A stretch of 64,000 nt of DNA. Source: Nocardia jinanensis (GTDB taxonomy: Bacteria; Actinomycetota; Actinomycetes; Mycobacteriales; Mycobacteriaceae). This document shows, one piece after another, positions 28,801-31,183 of the stretch. Under the pieces are notes generated by a model that was given only the letters and a program-made list of their open reading frames with translations, searched no databases and was not told the origin of the DNA. A program made the position numbers and the translations under genes. How positions within the stretch are numbered: position 1 is the stretch's first letter; every line of letters starts with the position of its first letter. The stretch spans positions 388,614-452,613 of the forward strand of contig NZ_BMMH01000005.1 of assembly GCF_014645735.1 (NCBI RefSeq). Direction: 5' to 3'.

Positions 28801-31174
28801 AGCCGTTCGCCTGATCGGCGCGGAACACATCGATCCCGAAGTCGGTGAACACCTTCTGATTCGTGGAGTCGGTCAACAACTTCTCATACGTGACGACTTC
28901 GCGATTGGCCAGCCCATCGGTCGTTGTCACGAGCAGCACCGAGCCATGGTGCACCGCACGTTGTATCGCGGTGGCCATGAATACCAGCGATTTGCCCTCG
29001 CCGGGTTTCATTTCCACCGGACGCGATTTCATCGCGTACACCGCTTCCGCCTGCTCGACCCGCAGCACCATTCCGCCCGGCACCGCGTCACTGATCGTGC
29101 CGCGCCGGATGATCTCTACTGTCGCCAGCATCGACTGGTGCTCATCACCGCCGTGTAGTGCGGCCATCACCACGTCGTCGGGAAGGTTGCGCAGGCGTAG
29201 ATTTTCCGGAACATGCTCACCGGAAGCCGCATGGAATTCGGACAGAAGATCGGCCGCCCGATCACGATCACTACGCGCCGGACCGGCGGACTCATCGGCT
29301 CCGTCGGTTCGACCGCCCTGATCGGAGGCCGGGACACCCTGCTCGTCCGGTCGCGCCGGCGAATGGTCCTGCACGGCAGGCGTCTCGGCGCTCTCACCGG
29401 CCGGCTCGGTTCGATTCGAGCCCGCGGGATTGTCCGGGCCGGATTGTTCGCCGGCGGCATCCCGCTGCGGAGTCGCCTGTTCTCCGTCACGTGACGATCC
29501 GCGTTCGTCGTGAACGCCCGGCGATCCGGCTTCACCGTCGGCGACCGGGTGGGGCCGTGCCGGCATCTCGTTGCCGGCGCCGTCCGCGACAGCGGTGTGT
29601 TCTCCGGCCGGAGCACCGGCCTTTTCGGGAACCCCGCCGACCGGACGTGCGTCCGTCGGGATTTTCGGCGGCGGCGAGGTTTCGCCCGCCGCCTCGACCG
29701 ACCGCGGCGCGGGCGCTCGCTCAGGCGCGGTCGGCTTGTCCGCCTGCGGCCGATCGACCGTTGTGGTCGGTTCCGAACGCGGCCGAGCCGCGGCGGGGTC
29801 GGCGGACACAGCACCGGCAGTAGCCTGCGACCCCGACGCTCGACCGCCTGCTCCTTCCGGCGCTCCAGTGCCAGCACCCTCGGGCACTCGACCACCGGTC
29901 GCCGCGGGTGTTCGACCACCGGTGCCGTCGGCCGGAGCCGATGCCTGTTGCCCACTCTGTGATTGTGGCTGCGCGGCCGCTGCCTCCCCCGCGACCTCGG
30001 CGGGAGGCCCGCCACGCTCAGGTGCGGTATTCGCGGTCTCCGCAGCCGGTTTCCATGCCTGCCTCGCGGCCTCCCACGCCCGCTTCGATTCCGCCGATAT
30101 CTCGATCGGTTGCCGAGGCGCCGCGGTATTCGTGTCGTGCCCTGCCGAGATCGCATCGGGCGGCGTGAACGGCGCGCCGCCGTCGATCGCCGGCGAACGA
30201 GCGCTTTGGGCATATACGCCCCCGGCGACAGCGCCGTTGAGCAGTGGCCCCAGCACCTCCGTGTAATGCTGCGGCCAACCAGCAACCAAGGACGCCGCAC
30301 CCAGGCCCGAGATCGCTCCCGCCGTACCATGCACCAAACCCATGGCCAGACGACTGGTCGCGATCTGGGGGAACACCATCGGAGCGAATCGGCCCGCGAG
30401 CATGCCGCCGACCGCTCCGCCCGCGCCGGCCAGGGCGGCGACCTCGATCGACTTCAGATCGATGCCCGTGGGGTTGGAACCGTCCTCTCCGATGATCTCG
30501 GGCGTTCTGTCCCCGGTGGCGACCTGTAGCGCCTGCACACCCACTTCGACACCCACGGGCAGCGCGACCGCCGTGCCCATCCACTTGGCGAACTGCGCCG
30601 GCCCCATACCGCTCAGCTGGGCGGCCGCCTTGGCTCCACCCGCCTGAATGGCCCGCTGTAGGTTCGCGCGCATCACGGCGACCTCGGCACGTCCCTCGAC
30701 CAGGGCGGATTCGACCGCCGGCGCGGCCGCAACCTGACCGCCGGGCCCCGCCGCCGCGGTGGCGGCCAGCAAACCGTAGACCTTCCACGCCAGGTGGATG
30801 CCGAACGTGAACATCACGCACAGCCACTTCTCCGCGTCGTTGGCCGCCGCCTGCGCCTGATCGGCCAGGGCGTTCACATCGTTGCCGAGCTGAGCCGCGC
30901 CCTTTCGATAGGAACCCAACGTCTCACGCAGCTGTTCGGCTGTCTCGCCGACCGAATCCTCCTGCGTCAGAAGGCTATCGATATCGGCCGAATGGCCCTC
31001 CAGTTCTAGACTGCGGGCACGCAGCTCGGCCGCCATCCGGCGCATCCCGGAAATGTCGGCGCCGGGAAGCTCTCCGCCGAACACCACCATCTCGATCGGA
31101 GTCCGCAGGAACCCGGGCAGACATTCGAAGGCGCTGCGCAGCTGCACGACCGGGCTGAACAGCGAACCGTCCAT
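4823..31174 (-). CDS. Giant modular ESX-type polymorphic toxin, 8,783 residues
   Basis: One uninterrupted frame from ATG 31174 to TGA 4823. In order: CpnT/WXG100-like secretion region (1-330); Pro/Ala/Glu-rich linker (330-640); SecA-like ATPase (about 640-1250, Walker A at 722); papain-like domain (Cys1558, His1642); sigma-like segments and a near-complete sigma-70 (1890-2850); five XRE units (2890-3300); RsbW-like ATPase (3430-3580); second papain-like domain (Cys3621, His3700); eight XRE units (3805-4475); degenerate sigma (4477-4712); PP2C phosphatase (5039-5314); unassigned module (5333-5640); sigma-like and unassigned parts; DUF1023 hydrolase (Ser6797); ADP-ribosyltransferase-like domain (Arg7070, Glu7156); LuxR-type units (7290-7505); ECF-like segment; duplicated LacI-HTH/sigma units (7860-8443); unassigned C-terminus. 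Ile-Gly-Ala-Arg-Pro linkers separate many modules. It starts 9 nt after the upstream ESX-like gene. Proposed role: secreted toxin or effector; processing and targets are unknown. Confidence 0.9.
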   Translation of the reverse strand: MDGSLFSPVVQLRSAFECLPGFLRTPIEMVVFGGELPGADISGMRRMAAELRARSLELEGHSADIDSLLTQEDSVGETAEQLRETLGSYRKGAAQLGNDVNALADQAQAAANDAEKWLCVMFTFGIHLAWKVYGLLAATAAAGPGGQVAAAPAVESALVEGRAEVAVMRANLQRAIQAGGAKAAAQLSGMGPAQFAKWMGTAVALPVGVEVGVQALQVATGDRTPEIIGEDGSNPTGIDLKSIEVAALAGAGGAVGGMLAGRFAPMVFPQIATSRLAMGLVHGTAGAISGLGAASLVAGWPQHYTEVLGPLLNGAVAGGVYAQSARSPAIDGGAPFTPPDAISAGHDTNTAAPRQPIEISAESKRAWEAARQAWKPAAETANTAPERGGPPAEVAGEAAAAQPQSQSGQQASAPADGTGGRTPAATGGRVPEGAGTGAPEGAGGRASGSQATAGAVSADPAAARPRSEPTTTVDRPQADKPTAPERAPAPRSVEAAGETSPPPKIPTDARPVGGVPEKAGAPAGEHTAVADGAGNEMPARPHPVADGEAGSPGVHDERGSSRDGEQATPQRDAAGEQSGPDNPAGSNRTEPAGESAETPAVQDHSPARPDEQGVPASDQGGRTDGADESAGPARSDRDRAADLLSEFHAASGEHVPENLRLRNLPDDVVMAALHGGDEHQSMLATVEIIRRGTISDAVPGGMVLRVEQAEAVYAMKSRPVEMKPGEGKSLVFMATAIQRAVHHGSVLLVTTTDGLANREVVTYEKLLTDSTNQKVFTDFGIDVFRADQANGFGPIEEGRPAIVVATGETVGHLCNAGIEPPRHVLIDEMDGIIDRGERQFLRSEGPEQAAGEATARQVFDAHDFLTEALADGSLSHEDFGLRRIAEEIGVQADGTPELMYWYDGQPELTAGGRAKVEALADGRNWLEGMGAARLETAANAEFLVRAGVHYEMDAGKIVIIDQAEHGLQRNPKTSSESRWSAEPGKASLAQAIEAKELRAAEARGEKAEDHQIVVRADADSAKRIDSVEIYRVGEGSFFDEVTGASGTLTDLNPVLQKIYGLEPAHEVGRSQTHRLVEGQHDVAESTHAKLRTIAEYANEIRDGGAGRFQEILCHRNDLVERQVEALVRAGVPREAIEAVDAKRIVGWGADWESQLQRVFDKAGEQGKILVINRQGQRGVDISVSDVVKAMGGMHVWMTEAPEQSYIHEQAKNRTARNGQLGSAQVVMSPQDALIRNAMHLHGVREAVIRYEQAVSAHAADPTPQTHDTAVAARQAVRELVPELQQRALRHSTADFIRHHALSTLMPALTLAEAETGQYGSDVDLTRPDGPADRTARLAGLLGVPAPAVANQIDALERNGSLDPIRELLQPAGIAPAAAEALRQHVEATAPATTLQRALFTDEQALNHMIPLRDRLAAELGLPIADVDGAEGMRTLDPALTEARDALAAALGYPVAGINPGVARDILGEAVGDHLPAVHIAESDVRDDTAAAAADSGPLGHDSQHGTSQDAAAQKSDTQNSDVDRGTADDIVAAASRYLALSALLDSVVQIHRRSPNSCVNNAVTGMRVLCPDNAGRFRAPPTNLEGYGRDTVRDIFGAGLEETGSLDEVVESLKSRPGGISVLVYKWKDTRANGTSTEADDHMVLLVNDSTSVDQPNLVVVDLAASRDRNTENDYGPRDLRSRRTLLNRAVGFDDWRREQEVFINRMPAEERRFETIEFDRDGNLVSGSRTEAPDAENLPPSQRVDVPSAMQDEINAIPVGQPGLDEAMFVRSGAAGDISNDTRRDEFRPAGSRPHDGPDHITDNPGPTPASARPTANTTPGSAAAASGNPAQPNTPAANNAPPGTSPWKNRAATPPHTGDGPPQSADTAESDVTVQSDGWFTPSSAAATLLDLDRWYSAETQRAQAYQQARALFTRFHPAAAHCVGMLVDDRATYDQIAGQTSRTPGEVDELLQEAGAFLAAMASDTRPATDVELLAWLQLRYPSFDDHLHRLSREKPILWRVVEQVFLHGESIDAAAAAQGGGQARIRGRLREAATAVESWIIEELRPAWSPVPLDNDGFAEWTAQRNSATPNDLKGLAASQEKAWIAYFHWFLLDRTLNETGTVLGMSRSGARNYVEIALNELRGAHFGRIHSDGRPDWLTGAPAADRVPSADDAAAPPTTTTSVELFDQMRRRNPEVFGRIDRLLARRYAQHWHQVFQLAAHERLGPADMVAPLGVSKTRVFNWTRNLRARAVELYSNARPQEVLLRMEWLEAHYGPLDRFVDQLPADQQRVFTACYGEGLGHTTIAEQQQTSRKVVADRMLTAAAAVETAVLREGGDRLIADIPDEDRGLSAWLQEHDPRFASNFDRLRVEHPYLWQVLDRVHAGRTWQVVSDELGLSLPAVGERMAAAQRIMRGYCYEEAHRRLLPAAWLGVAPAGAVSDRVPRPDIGGWLTEYRRESGKNQSEFAGGRYARRVMRYQRGDQIPRPRYLRDLLDMHNVSPVIARRLLMVFYGGRGVAWYDPAGAFAPPLDESDSITEWLIADRRYLGKTTPQYAGRLNHRAVQFIESGANVPRMRTLRLLAEANGWSSEVLHAAVRKRFEHVPETAEPEEAELFWRLVDTPVDEEQIDEIVRRYLWIVQAVLGRGGYRARPDYDDVFQICSLGLMRAIGNHAPWGAFVPYAWAFVAMEAWHATREIRFANLNPRDRNLVLAVRAELARLTQSWARNEEHIPDSAVAERLEIAESEVSWVRRVAGVPSSLDEPDAVRESESRGSRLGDDTAQVPFDSVVFGDRVQQALEDLPDPVRARQLVVLHFMRERPLSEVAERIGLSLEDAKQLFVQVVDRLRESLADLAAAAQIGPFDDLADEGGPSPGPAENRTGGAPDSIGSKPSHSAADSSSPNSANALSRARGAWITARRDDKGRRDGRTMTAADLAGAVDVDPSTMSRIERGSTRPRPGLFVKIGRALGVPRSEFVDIARNVYPDADFDLAPAAYPLDAPGRWLSAMLHDRDMSWNELVEASGISAKYLNSIGKGETVPGAAVFLSLCQELNLGAEAIGTAADRFFPGTPADLAPTAYAREERGLWLRAQRNDHGISDEELAQAAGIGTERLRSVERAERELGVVDFLSVCKALGLGREAIDTAADRFFPGVRVGLDPAAYAPEEHGLWLRALRYDRGISPEEVAEAAGISTTHLRSIETGERAPGVVVFLSLCDALGIETDVTGRAAGRFYPEARFDLDRTAYTSGEQGLWFRALRYHYRLQRSDVADDTGLTDRYIGQIERGERIPSRRAFRLLGRELGIGPIDLDAAEDHFSASALTDGPGLRFDDLTAGNEAQADLVERQIVGLLEGWSDPAYVREIAAAVGASIRWGQGPISLRAELDADAVHVDLVDITGDHSYVRVEWRLGRTPGPVERAAEPPVERSSEEIDLDRLMEMYGESAPEEIPPYQREVRRIRNAVEARLLEYDADVSVDVVDSIMRAVSELVTNAKKHLYSNASSAGLAPEEVLDLAIRVGGDDEQVHIAVTNDIAPGVAAKLPKWTADEQSVDREGGRGTQLVIAESTVAVRRIIFANGKNTIEHSVEFHATPPAGDVAVTHSRSTTRKPATIRYTTTGRFLRRPVQEPADAVPDHVVACAGSTIQAAWADGLDDALIPHQDTESWDDLVTGLTTGLAEIVDADRALAERLDREIDSLLEPDNPRHSSVFVVERDGIAHAFYVTQLDGVIFVHDTNVPRIADPDLGGKSIARIRDRGTWQQFFRESFARVDRAFFAHFESAAGVLAPLPHEPAAALDGTDAPVRGRPIDRDSGASTREWVDPADSGFESITDWLIADRESRGLSRADLAARMGRSKSGVASVELGRKRVTVDYLREYAAVVGIPERVLTSAVARLEPRLVNFFGDSVPQPTDDRFRTTGEWLVALRELHGWTAKEAAGRIGVDATTLRRTEKGQQRITANHLRAVGTAYELPTGVLRAAAVRFAPELVDYLADSLPEPTDTRYRTLNMWLTAVRKQHDWTTGQLADRMGVWVGTVREVEAGGTVTQDYLRAFAAAFSVPDETLRLAERRFTTPDPLEFESIGDWLRAVRERHDLDQAQLGALMDRHRTAVSMVENGRRRPGLGYLRDVIDALGTPDAEILSAALYFDLPLADHFRESIPDPTEPEFRTLGDWLRAVREHHQWTQKALGARMGRGDEAVLKAERDIAVTRNHLRDFGKALRIPRATLHAATLRLAPHLADAFSAAAPDPRDLRFETIGDWLAAVRHHRTWTQQELADRASLTRLRVLRAEHSESLPDELSRHIADVLGIPEQIIEIAQRRFTVPDPADPSFGTLGDWLRANRERFGWSRQELADRINDHRVAIWDAEATNRPIGPRLLRDLRAALGIPIETMQQAVLRFAPELQDYFGTSLPRARDRTSVAKWVTAVRRHHGLTKKDLATRMERHPRTVADVENGGRATLDFLRRLRDSIGMPSEALREAIEQFSVPGDSEERPEDALFWQLIDTPVGSSDETRIRNSIFEQFDWIAIAAARRWYSRQESADDLTQRFRESLFGAIRNHVPGGPPFAAHAWRSARGAMLSSYFESRFPNLDRPTRLQVVRVYTFFNRHVAQTGSRPDVDQMAEALDLTPAEVRNAQQLITGKTVSLNANQARQGRPLEVADPTLATADVEFTTTVRAALQNLPDPATAELVVGALIQGLSPGEVEAQLNISKETFQQLTLEVSAVLRTVFTRPTEANQDDEDQPGAASDSIGSRPSEDAARRPSPNNDPSAAAVPVAHIRTHLAELRAAEQANTPATERIRQLTEFANAVEEMESAAAAMARTRADADAEARWQSALSTVSSIVATVEAAARDTARHDEAVRMLARLGGAVVGQVHLVYAALFEHMRDAGQYVDEVDDTDEHEFARSARQYESLVKQIDWLDALITVLEHSSPKDRSQQYRSLIDTNPRDPDPRPLDLAALQSWLMREATGSADRSTELEQRAAAAVIRHRAALAAVGELDRLLIPTDPRGPVDTEQPSTVTDARASSVTAPAESMPTADPAATPQRTDGRAHREVDLGHAAGVTDIGGKSADQRHRRNQDAFAIATATVSGERMTLAIVTDGVSHSTGAELAAQVGSEAAAEVLARRAAAAEAGAGWDPVAVVTEAVEAAQQAVLDLIATEEFAATSDADSPKATIVVALVTPTQVITDSRGDARVMWISLDDSASRELAEPDTYVPQYMEMFGITEREAMGRPEADKPLTGLGNGWQREWQPPQPQVFEPTGPGIVGLFTDGPIKHLAGSPSNPRTTAESIAETVARHFTRSGTLLGAAQAFIQGAIAAKQTNDNLTAVLLEGPADAIGARPDRTTGRIGARPSRTEYDGAEISRQYHPEVDEFWRRRRVEVIVLDEDDDGSFIGPDKKKLTTGRGQHCFLILRSGKIVTTKDGSAEHPILLHSYMSTHADENEKRIHQRIEGPSIVAGGGFWHLVDGRPEMIGFFSGMILAHATKTPRFWAQARHRLSRNFDLSNIFIQSDDEHIGGAWQNPPENTEESSVETFTRASVTALDLPALENKVAQHLRGGNEEFWFEVETVEFPPEGGMSIDAIIHPVLGEPAEVTIEIGRGGGPATAHYGRFDPGPEPARTIPAFRAVHDVLTQWISASGIAWSDDAAFAAVAGSDDAIGARPDRTPGDRDDTATPSPAREQPRPNRSRHIGARPTRSELPDDAQAAYPRPAGARWSANTVTQADRPVSDGPEAASPASADMRTRFGDSIRQQAATAVDNQIDLGKLTLTAAGRGRLLDEIAEDIMVAAGQILTSGPPTDAHIVAAIAGARIHEYLRFARFRQGIRTALRDEVRSGPLGQQLAGLSPAELEGRLDRLARSRPDQQRCLVLRHRNGLSVRATARTMGVGVDTVHTLESRGALSIAGAPIVEAVADTEPEPEPARTRRPTADPLALLKVTAAFQHGRAAAGTGDTTAIDALTATIEQLDNPHHRQALKLRFVQDMAIPQIAASLDQPRSVGATKQLLRRAVRVLAQQLDAADRGLKVPAPARNAALVAPEGIRSILGPLARRFRFSKNGRVVFLGGSMVQAEVESFLGKFLALQPQLAALGAQPWFTATQLRIRQTLAKAPLARYYNSYNAPSITDSTDPAAPLQGIRASVEPDGTLRSTVLRSEHTPPGHQMFDDMWAAIGHHVRRIAGQWEPNEVLHGNLNTFDQLLQQGHSPQEAAFGTWTGKMARHLGFTEVTVEVDSDNRSVWALFTNRITDPTGAPDDEASHVTHEARARPGSFKVPDGVAFTMDAFAHLVDRQRGLFFGVDPDSSGSAGTPSRASFTEYAHVPTGELARQIQSVGDSAHERIRRLRIVRDELIAEGGADALSLSEPRNTGTEVATSDLRRLERRINEEEVLTAAELRQALARAEQLAIAEITRSPNGVLRRGDLVEIFTRAEDYAAATEQAASIRRQGGPAVVRRLHIDLSGRIMVEELSDGSLAAPANQPTTAFPSSSPDDPTDPAIGARPRRSPWSRTNQQVADAQSTGITGQAEPTAGPSTDNPHPIPQLAAYFGADATEQTLVQTVNPDDVTGASTAHTEKVAQWWESLGDGAPQRTGLPQLQRELDLSDAQYEVFQAHSWYIGNADGIPYTVRDKANRLAIDQRIEQFLERRPGTRRRLRTSLTAAQRAELANLLRLRSQLPRIEAKAAGLTGRPKVQLVAFDPAAHGENGRVIIAIGDLDNAEIVNMIANGFGATTAVLYNRSGYALSLNEIAALRADGAPVATVAHIGYHCPTDASVAVPRKAAEGGDILACDTAGIHATRAHYARRPGHVPLPRLFNVVGHSYGSTTTCYAGQGRRLAGIIDQVILTGSPGIGWGIEHADDFGAPVWVLGDPDDPVAQLGNDAPYADRRKLGVGLGLAPTAAAFGATVLTTEVPAGRKFAMGFSDRLDRNLFKPHASYYLWRDWPGRVPARGLDNIGWVLVGRGDRAEVRDPHGADRPGWIRARAADRFGSSDHTDNTGGPLQAPIHPGSDDPIGSAPTNVPLDPFDAAQVVELVSSASSAPVQWQPVAQVHDDELLAAAAATDIDLAAIRRRWEVIATDYPRSGWRTGGGLLFRGDERPHTVALAEGFVPLQQRDGRVVYTTVRVNRAADYGESVKMNDRTSQWSVVHQIFVIDAPGGFGVVDEFDGVVAVHWPGGLRSERIVGCFEIPAEIWQGDFAALADELRQYWRPNPRYQPHDAPIATEVMPTAADSVDETARPQSDSDENTDPPARRDQSQGKSIPQPAPTSPSDRGRQDDNPIGYRPRHGPAESRWAIGSPQDSSRNAADEPQLSEDHLRVLRWITDGWDNARITEALRGQQASKYVGEVASALGIANKRYLIAAEATRRGLVQPRSPLADLGKRLTPRQIVVLAHLSRGRTRGEIATMFGISSRTVDKHVNRALPDIGSPTLVTAMPRIVGALDTFDKEALARLAASISDTTAGRSRDETLAQRLSPTEAAVLRQVRQGRTHTEIAAESGMSAHEVRRVLADARRKVGDSDRSRLAALHAEERAHKSKNAAAPTRAGKTSVPNEPAPAPRQDGNTSRPGTVTGPTAPLSPAADQPRTTNRGQTPDPAVQSPWSRAKSGTPGDAPTASLPDQSTGLPRSDSIGARPRSEDPGSGSNDHEAHRAAAAAAGPLALLSAARAGDETAREQLWQRFSRDIAMRVSAGAMADRPDRRELVGQVLRGVFDLAFDPEGPAAPVRDVEAWLRAIARDVVDRMVFRHVCAGVATVLQGRGMESSPAYRLLVDPIPAEAAQQAMAALAGTRYDRWLRQSFWTGGNPADVANLPLFNQAAVRQLLRVVAEAVGKDVPAISEEPDSYPADAALDQNDDATHTPQADPADPLGDISERTDEGSDSDAAPPSPALLRVALLRDPDLVIPHFASLPGPEALYAELHFGYGWPTGKIAASTGDTESSVRGGLEHIAHLSVGKLPSEMVASYQDVRPDHAFTIEDLAREAGTSPAEADDALNGSPGVGPETRQKVFAAADRLRSHREVLCAFMFHDRQASWGLDGRVLAAATTSELESAIGRLGVLEQQVIESRFEELRSVAETAARLGMAESVVRVLERTAVRGLVEGLAAVVDPAVAREFGAPVAGVRFAAFEAVVRLRRLERDYPGVLQPSEFAEAAQAPYSAVRLINQVHGIVSNGEDSAGAPSRALAILRAALRDPDPAIPHFPGLAEPEALYAELYFGYGWPVDKVATSTGADQESVYDRLARFAELSVAKLPLEIVARHRVAGAHRTPTTANLAGKVETSPAGISRALNGTPGVGPEMRQKVFAAADRLGYQRSDFVLLRRELLCAFMFHDRQASWGLDGRVLAAATKDELHGAIGRLGETAHRVIESRFEELRSVAETAARLGMAESVVRVLERTAVRGLVEGLAAVVDPAVAREFGAPVAGVRFAAFEAVVRLRRLERDYPGVLQPSEFAEAAQAPYSAVRLINQVHGSDSAAGDGTGTRTGYVASAPRGTVSIDGLPGSELEVPGEALYFRPNATGKMTLHRPEEVLDSSRLVRQRDHIVAGVVTAAIMSAGSDSEVSLELGAVEVPGSFHPNIEQALGGPTLLHLRHGNLSVECKLWYRIFDSGRIEALVFYKNVPDTADTDFRTVTRAIDAAFRSRFPGSSIDVEEYRDDGTDFRRRQIRPEGAIPRRTEWHAVEDADGRRLHRTGLTVSSAADSDSARARGARDAADWVFEMLGECGWGDPDRVGAAEDATFDLVADALSTSRGEVTVTMTVTDRTSPVLVEVTGTADVETPPDKGAAHPASEPRIPARPTPWSGAAQRIFDAW
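5846..6164. repeat. 319-bp perfect direct repeat, copy 1 (within giant gene)
   Basis: Identical base for base, by eye, to 6752-7070. The offset is 906 bp (302 codons), so the frame is kept. It encodes the sigma region-4-like end of a LacI-HTH/sigma unit. Flanking parts of the two units are similar but diverged. Confidence 0.92.
6752..7070. repeat. 319-bp perfect direct repeat, copy 2 (within giant gene)
   Basis: Partner of 5846-6164. Identity including synonymous positions, beside diverged flanks, points to recent gene conversion or duplication. Recombination between the copies would delete exactly 302 codons without a frameshift. Confidence 0.92.
8660..9310 (-). other. Giant protein domain: LuxR/GerE-type helix-turn-helix units
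   Basis: Residues ~7290-7505. Units contain Leu-Thr-Pro-Arg-Gln-Ile-Val-Val-Leu and Arg-Gly-Glu-Ile-Ala-Thr-Met-Phe-Gly-Ile-Ser-Ser-Arg-Thr-Val, plus a second Leu-Ser-Pro-Thr-Glu-Ala-Ala-Val-Leu unit. A weaker unit precedes them. Confidence 0.7.
9600..10110 (-). other. Giant protein domain: pertussis-S1-like ADP-ribosyltransferase
   Basis: Residues ~7022-7192. Leu-Phe-Arg-Gly-Asp-Glu-Arg-Pro (Arg7070) with Glu-Gly-Phe mirrors the NAD-binding Arg region of pertussis toxin S1. Val-Tyr-Thr-Thr-Val is in the position of the STS strand. Arg-Ser-Glu (Glu7156) followed by Glu-Ile-Pro-Ala-Glu-Ile mirrors the catalytic Gln-x-Glu region. Confidence 0.6.
10330..11600 (-). other. Giant protein domain: DUF1023-type alpha/beta hydrolase
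   Basis: Residues ~6525-6949. Val-Val-Gly-His-Ser-Tyr-Gly-Ser places the nucleophile at Ser6797. Leu-Thr-Gly-Ser-Pro-Gly, Val-Leu-Gly-Asp-Pro-Asp-Asp-Pro and a late His (Lys-Pro-His-Ala-Ser-Tyr) follow, as in actinobacterial DUF1023 proteins. Confidence 0.75.
14260..15175 (-). other. Giant protein domain: unassigned module of atypical composition
   Basis: Residues ~5333-5640, bracketed by Ile-Gly-Ala-Arg-Pro linkers on both sides. The DNA, especially 14580-15130, is visibly richer in A and T than its flanks. The protein has few Ala/Arg runs and carries aromatic, charged segments (Phe-Trp-Arg-Arg-Arg, Gly-Gly-Gly-Phe-Trp-His-Leu-Val). No family is recognised. Confidence 0.6.
15235..16060 (-). 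other. Giant protein domain: PP2C-type protein phosphatase
   Basis: Residues 5039-5314. The metal-site motifs appear in order: Arg-Asn-Gln-Asp-Ala-Phe, Val-Thr-Asp-Gly-Val-Ser, Asp-Ser-Arg-Gly-Asp-Ala-Arg-Val, Phe-Thr-Asp-Gly and Asn-Asp-Asn-Leu-Thr-Ala-Val-Leu. All catalytic Asp positions look retained. Confidence 0.8.
17750..19760 (-). other. Giant protein domain: eight tandem XRE-type helix-turn-helix repeats
   Basis: Residues ~3805-4475. Eight units of about 80 residues are marked by an Asp-Trp-Leu-x-Ala-Val-Arg-x-x-His start, a helix-turn-helix and an Arg-Phe-x-x-Pro-Asp-Pro spacer. They diverge at protein level, so the expansion is old. Confidence 0.75.
19880..20350 (-). other. Giant protein domain: second papain-like domain
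   Basis: Residues ~3590-3760. Val-Ala-Cys-Ala-Gly-Ser (Cys3621), Ile-Ala-His-Ala-Phe-Tyr-Val (His3700) and the following His-Asp-Thr-Asn fit a Cys-His-Asp order. Overall similarity to the first papain-like domain is low. Confidence 0.45.
20440..20890 (-). other. Giant protein domain: RsbW-like histidine-kinase-type ATPase
   Basis: Residues ~3430-3580. An N-box (Ser-Glu-Leu-Val-Thr-Asn-Ala-Lys-Lys-His) is followed by Ala-Val-Thr-Asn-Asp-Ile and a glycine box (Gly-Gly-Arg-Gly-Thr-Gln-Leu-Val). This is the layout of anti-sigma-factor ATPases. Confidence 0.7.
21270..22505 (-). other. Giant protein domain: five tandem XRE-type helix-turn-helix repeats
   Basis: Residues ~2890-3300. Five units of about 80 residues share a Gly-x-Trp-Leu-x-Ala-x-x-x-Asp start, a helix-turn-helix (Glu-Leu-Ala-Gln-Ala-Ala-Gly-Ile) and an Ala-Ala-Asp-Arg-Phe-Phe-Pro-Gly end. 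Confidence 0.75.
22625..25500 (-). other. Giant protein domain block: sigma-factor-like segments ending in a near-complete sigma-70
   Basis: Residues ~1890-2850. Several region-4-like helix-turn-helix segments and two XRE-like units come first. Then residues ~2610-2850 read like a group 3 sigma factor: region 2 (Asp-Asp-Val-Phe-Gln...Leu-Gly-Leu-Met-Arg-Ala-Ile), region 3, a Ser-Leu-Asp-Glu-Pro segment and region 4 (Leu-Ser-Glu-Val-Ala-Glu-Arg-Ile-Gly-Leu-Ser). Confidence 0.65.
26015..26590 (-). other. Giant protein domain: papain-like toxin (Tox-PL-type)
   Basis: Residues ~1530-1720. Asn-Ser-Cys-Val-Asn-Asn-Ala-Val places the nucleophile at Cys1558. Asp-Asp-His-Met-Val-Leu-Leu-Val places the His at 1642, followed by an Asp (Val-Val-Asp-Leu-Ala). 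This is the order of polymorphic-toxin papain-like peptidase/deamidase domains. Confidence 0.7.
27425..29257 (-). other. Giant protein domain: SecA-like ATPase
   Basis: Residues ~640-1250. Met-Lys-Pro-Gly-Glu-Gly-Lys-Ser (Walker A, starting at residue 722) matches the SecA form of the motif. It is followed by a motif-Ia-like Leu-Leu-Val-Thr-Thr-Thr-Asp-Gly-Leu-Ala, a Walker B-like Leu-Ile-Asp-Glu-Met-Asp and a motif VI-like Gln-Ala-Lys-Asn-Arg-Thr-Ala-Arg-Asn-Gly. The zinc-binding tail of SecA is absent. It may drive unfolding or export of the long C-terminal part, or act as a toxin-associated helicase. Confidence 0.75.
30185..31174 (-). other. Giant protein domain: N-terminal ESX/CpnT-like secretion region
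   Basis: Residues 1-330. The first ~130 residues are predicted helical, with an Ala/Leu/Gln heptad pattern like WXG100-type and CpnT N-terminal domains. A hydrophobic Gly/Ala-rich stretch follows (residues 240-320, many Ala-Gly-Gly turns), resembling the channel-like part of CpnT-type toxins. No Sec signal is present, which fits type VII secretion. Confidence 0.65.
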
Positions 31175-31183
31175 CGCCTCGAC

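Noticed and set aside
27068..29158. A 696-codon plus-strand frame opposite the SecA-like domain
   Set aside because: It is a His/Asp/Leu-biased shadow of the minus-strand gene, with no start signal and no recognisable domain.
4901..31000. Many long open frames (100-700 codons) antisense to, or in other frames of, the giant gene
   Set aside because: They are Arg/Pro/Gly-rich, lack ribosome binding sites and family similarity, and are expected shadows of a high-GC reading frame. Their coding pattern follows the giant gene.
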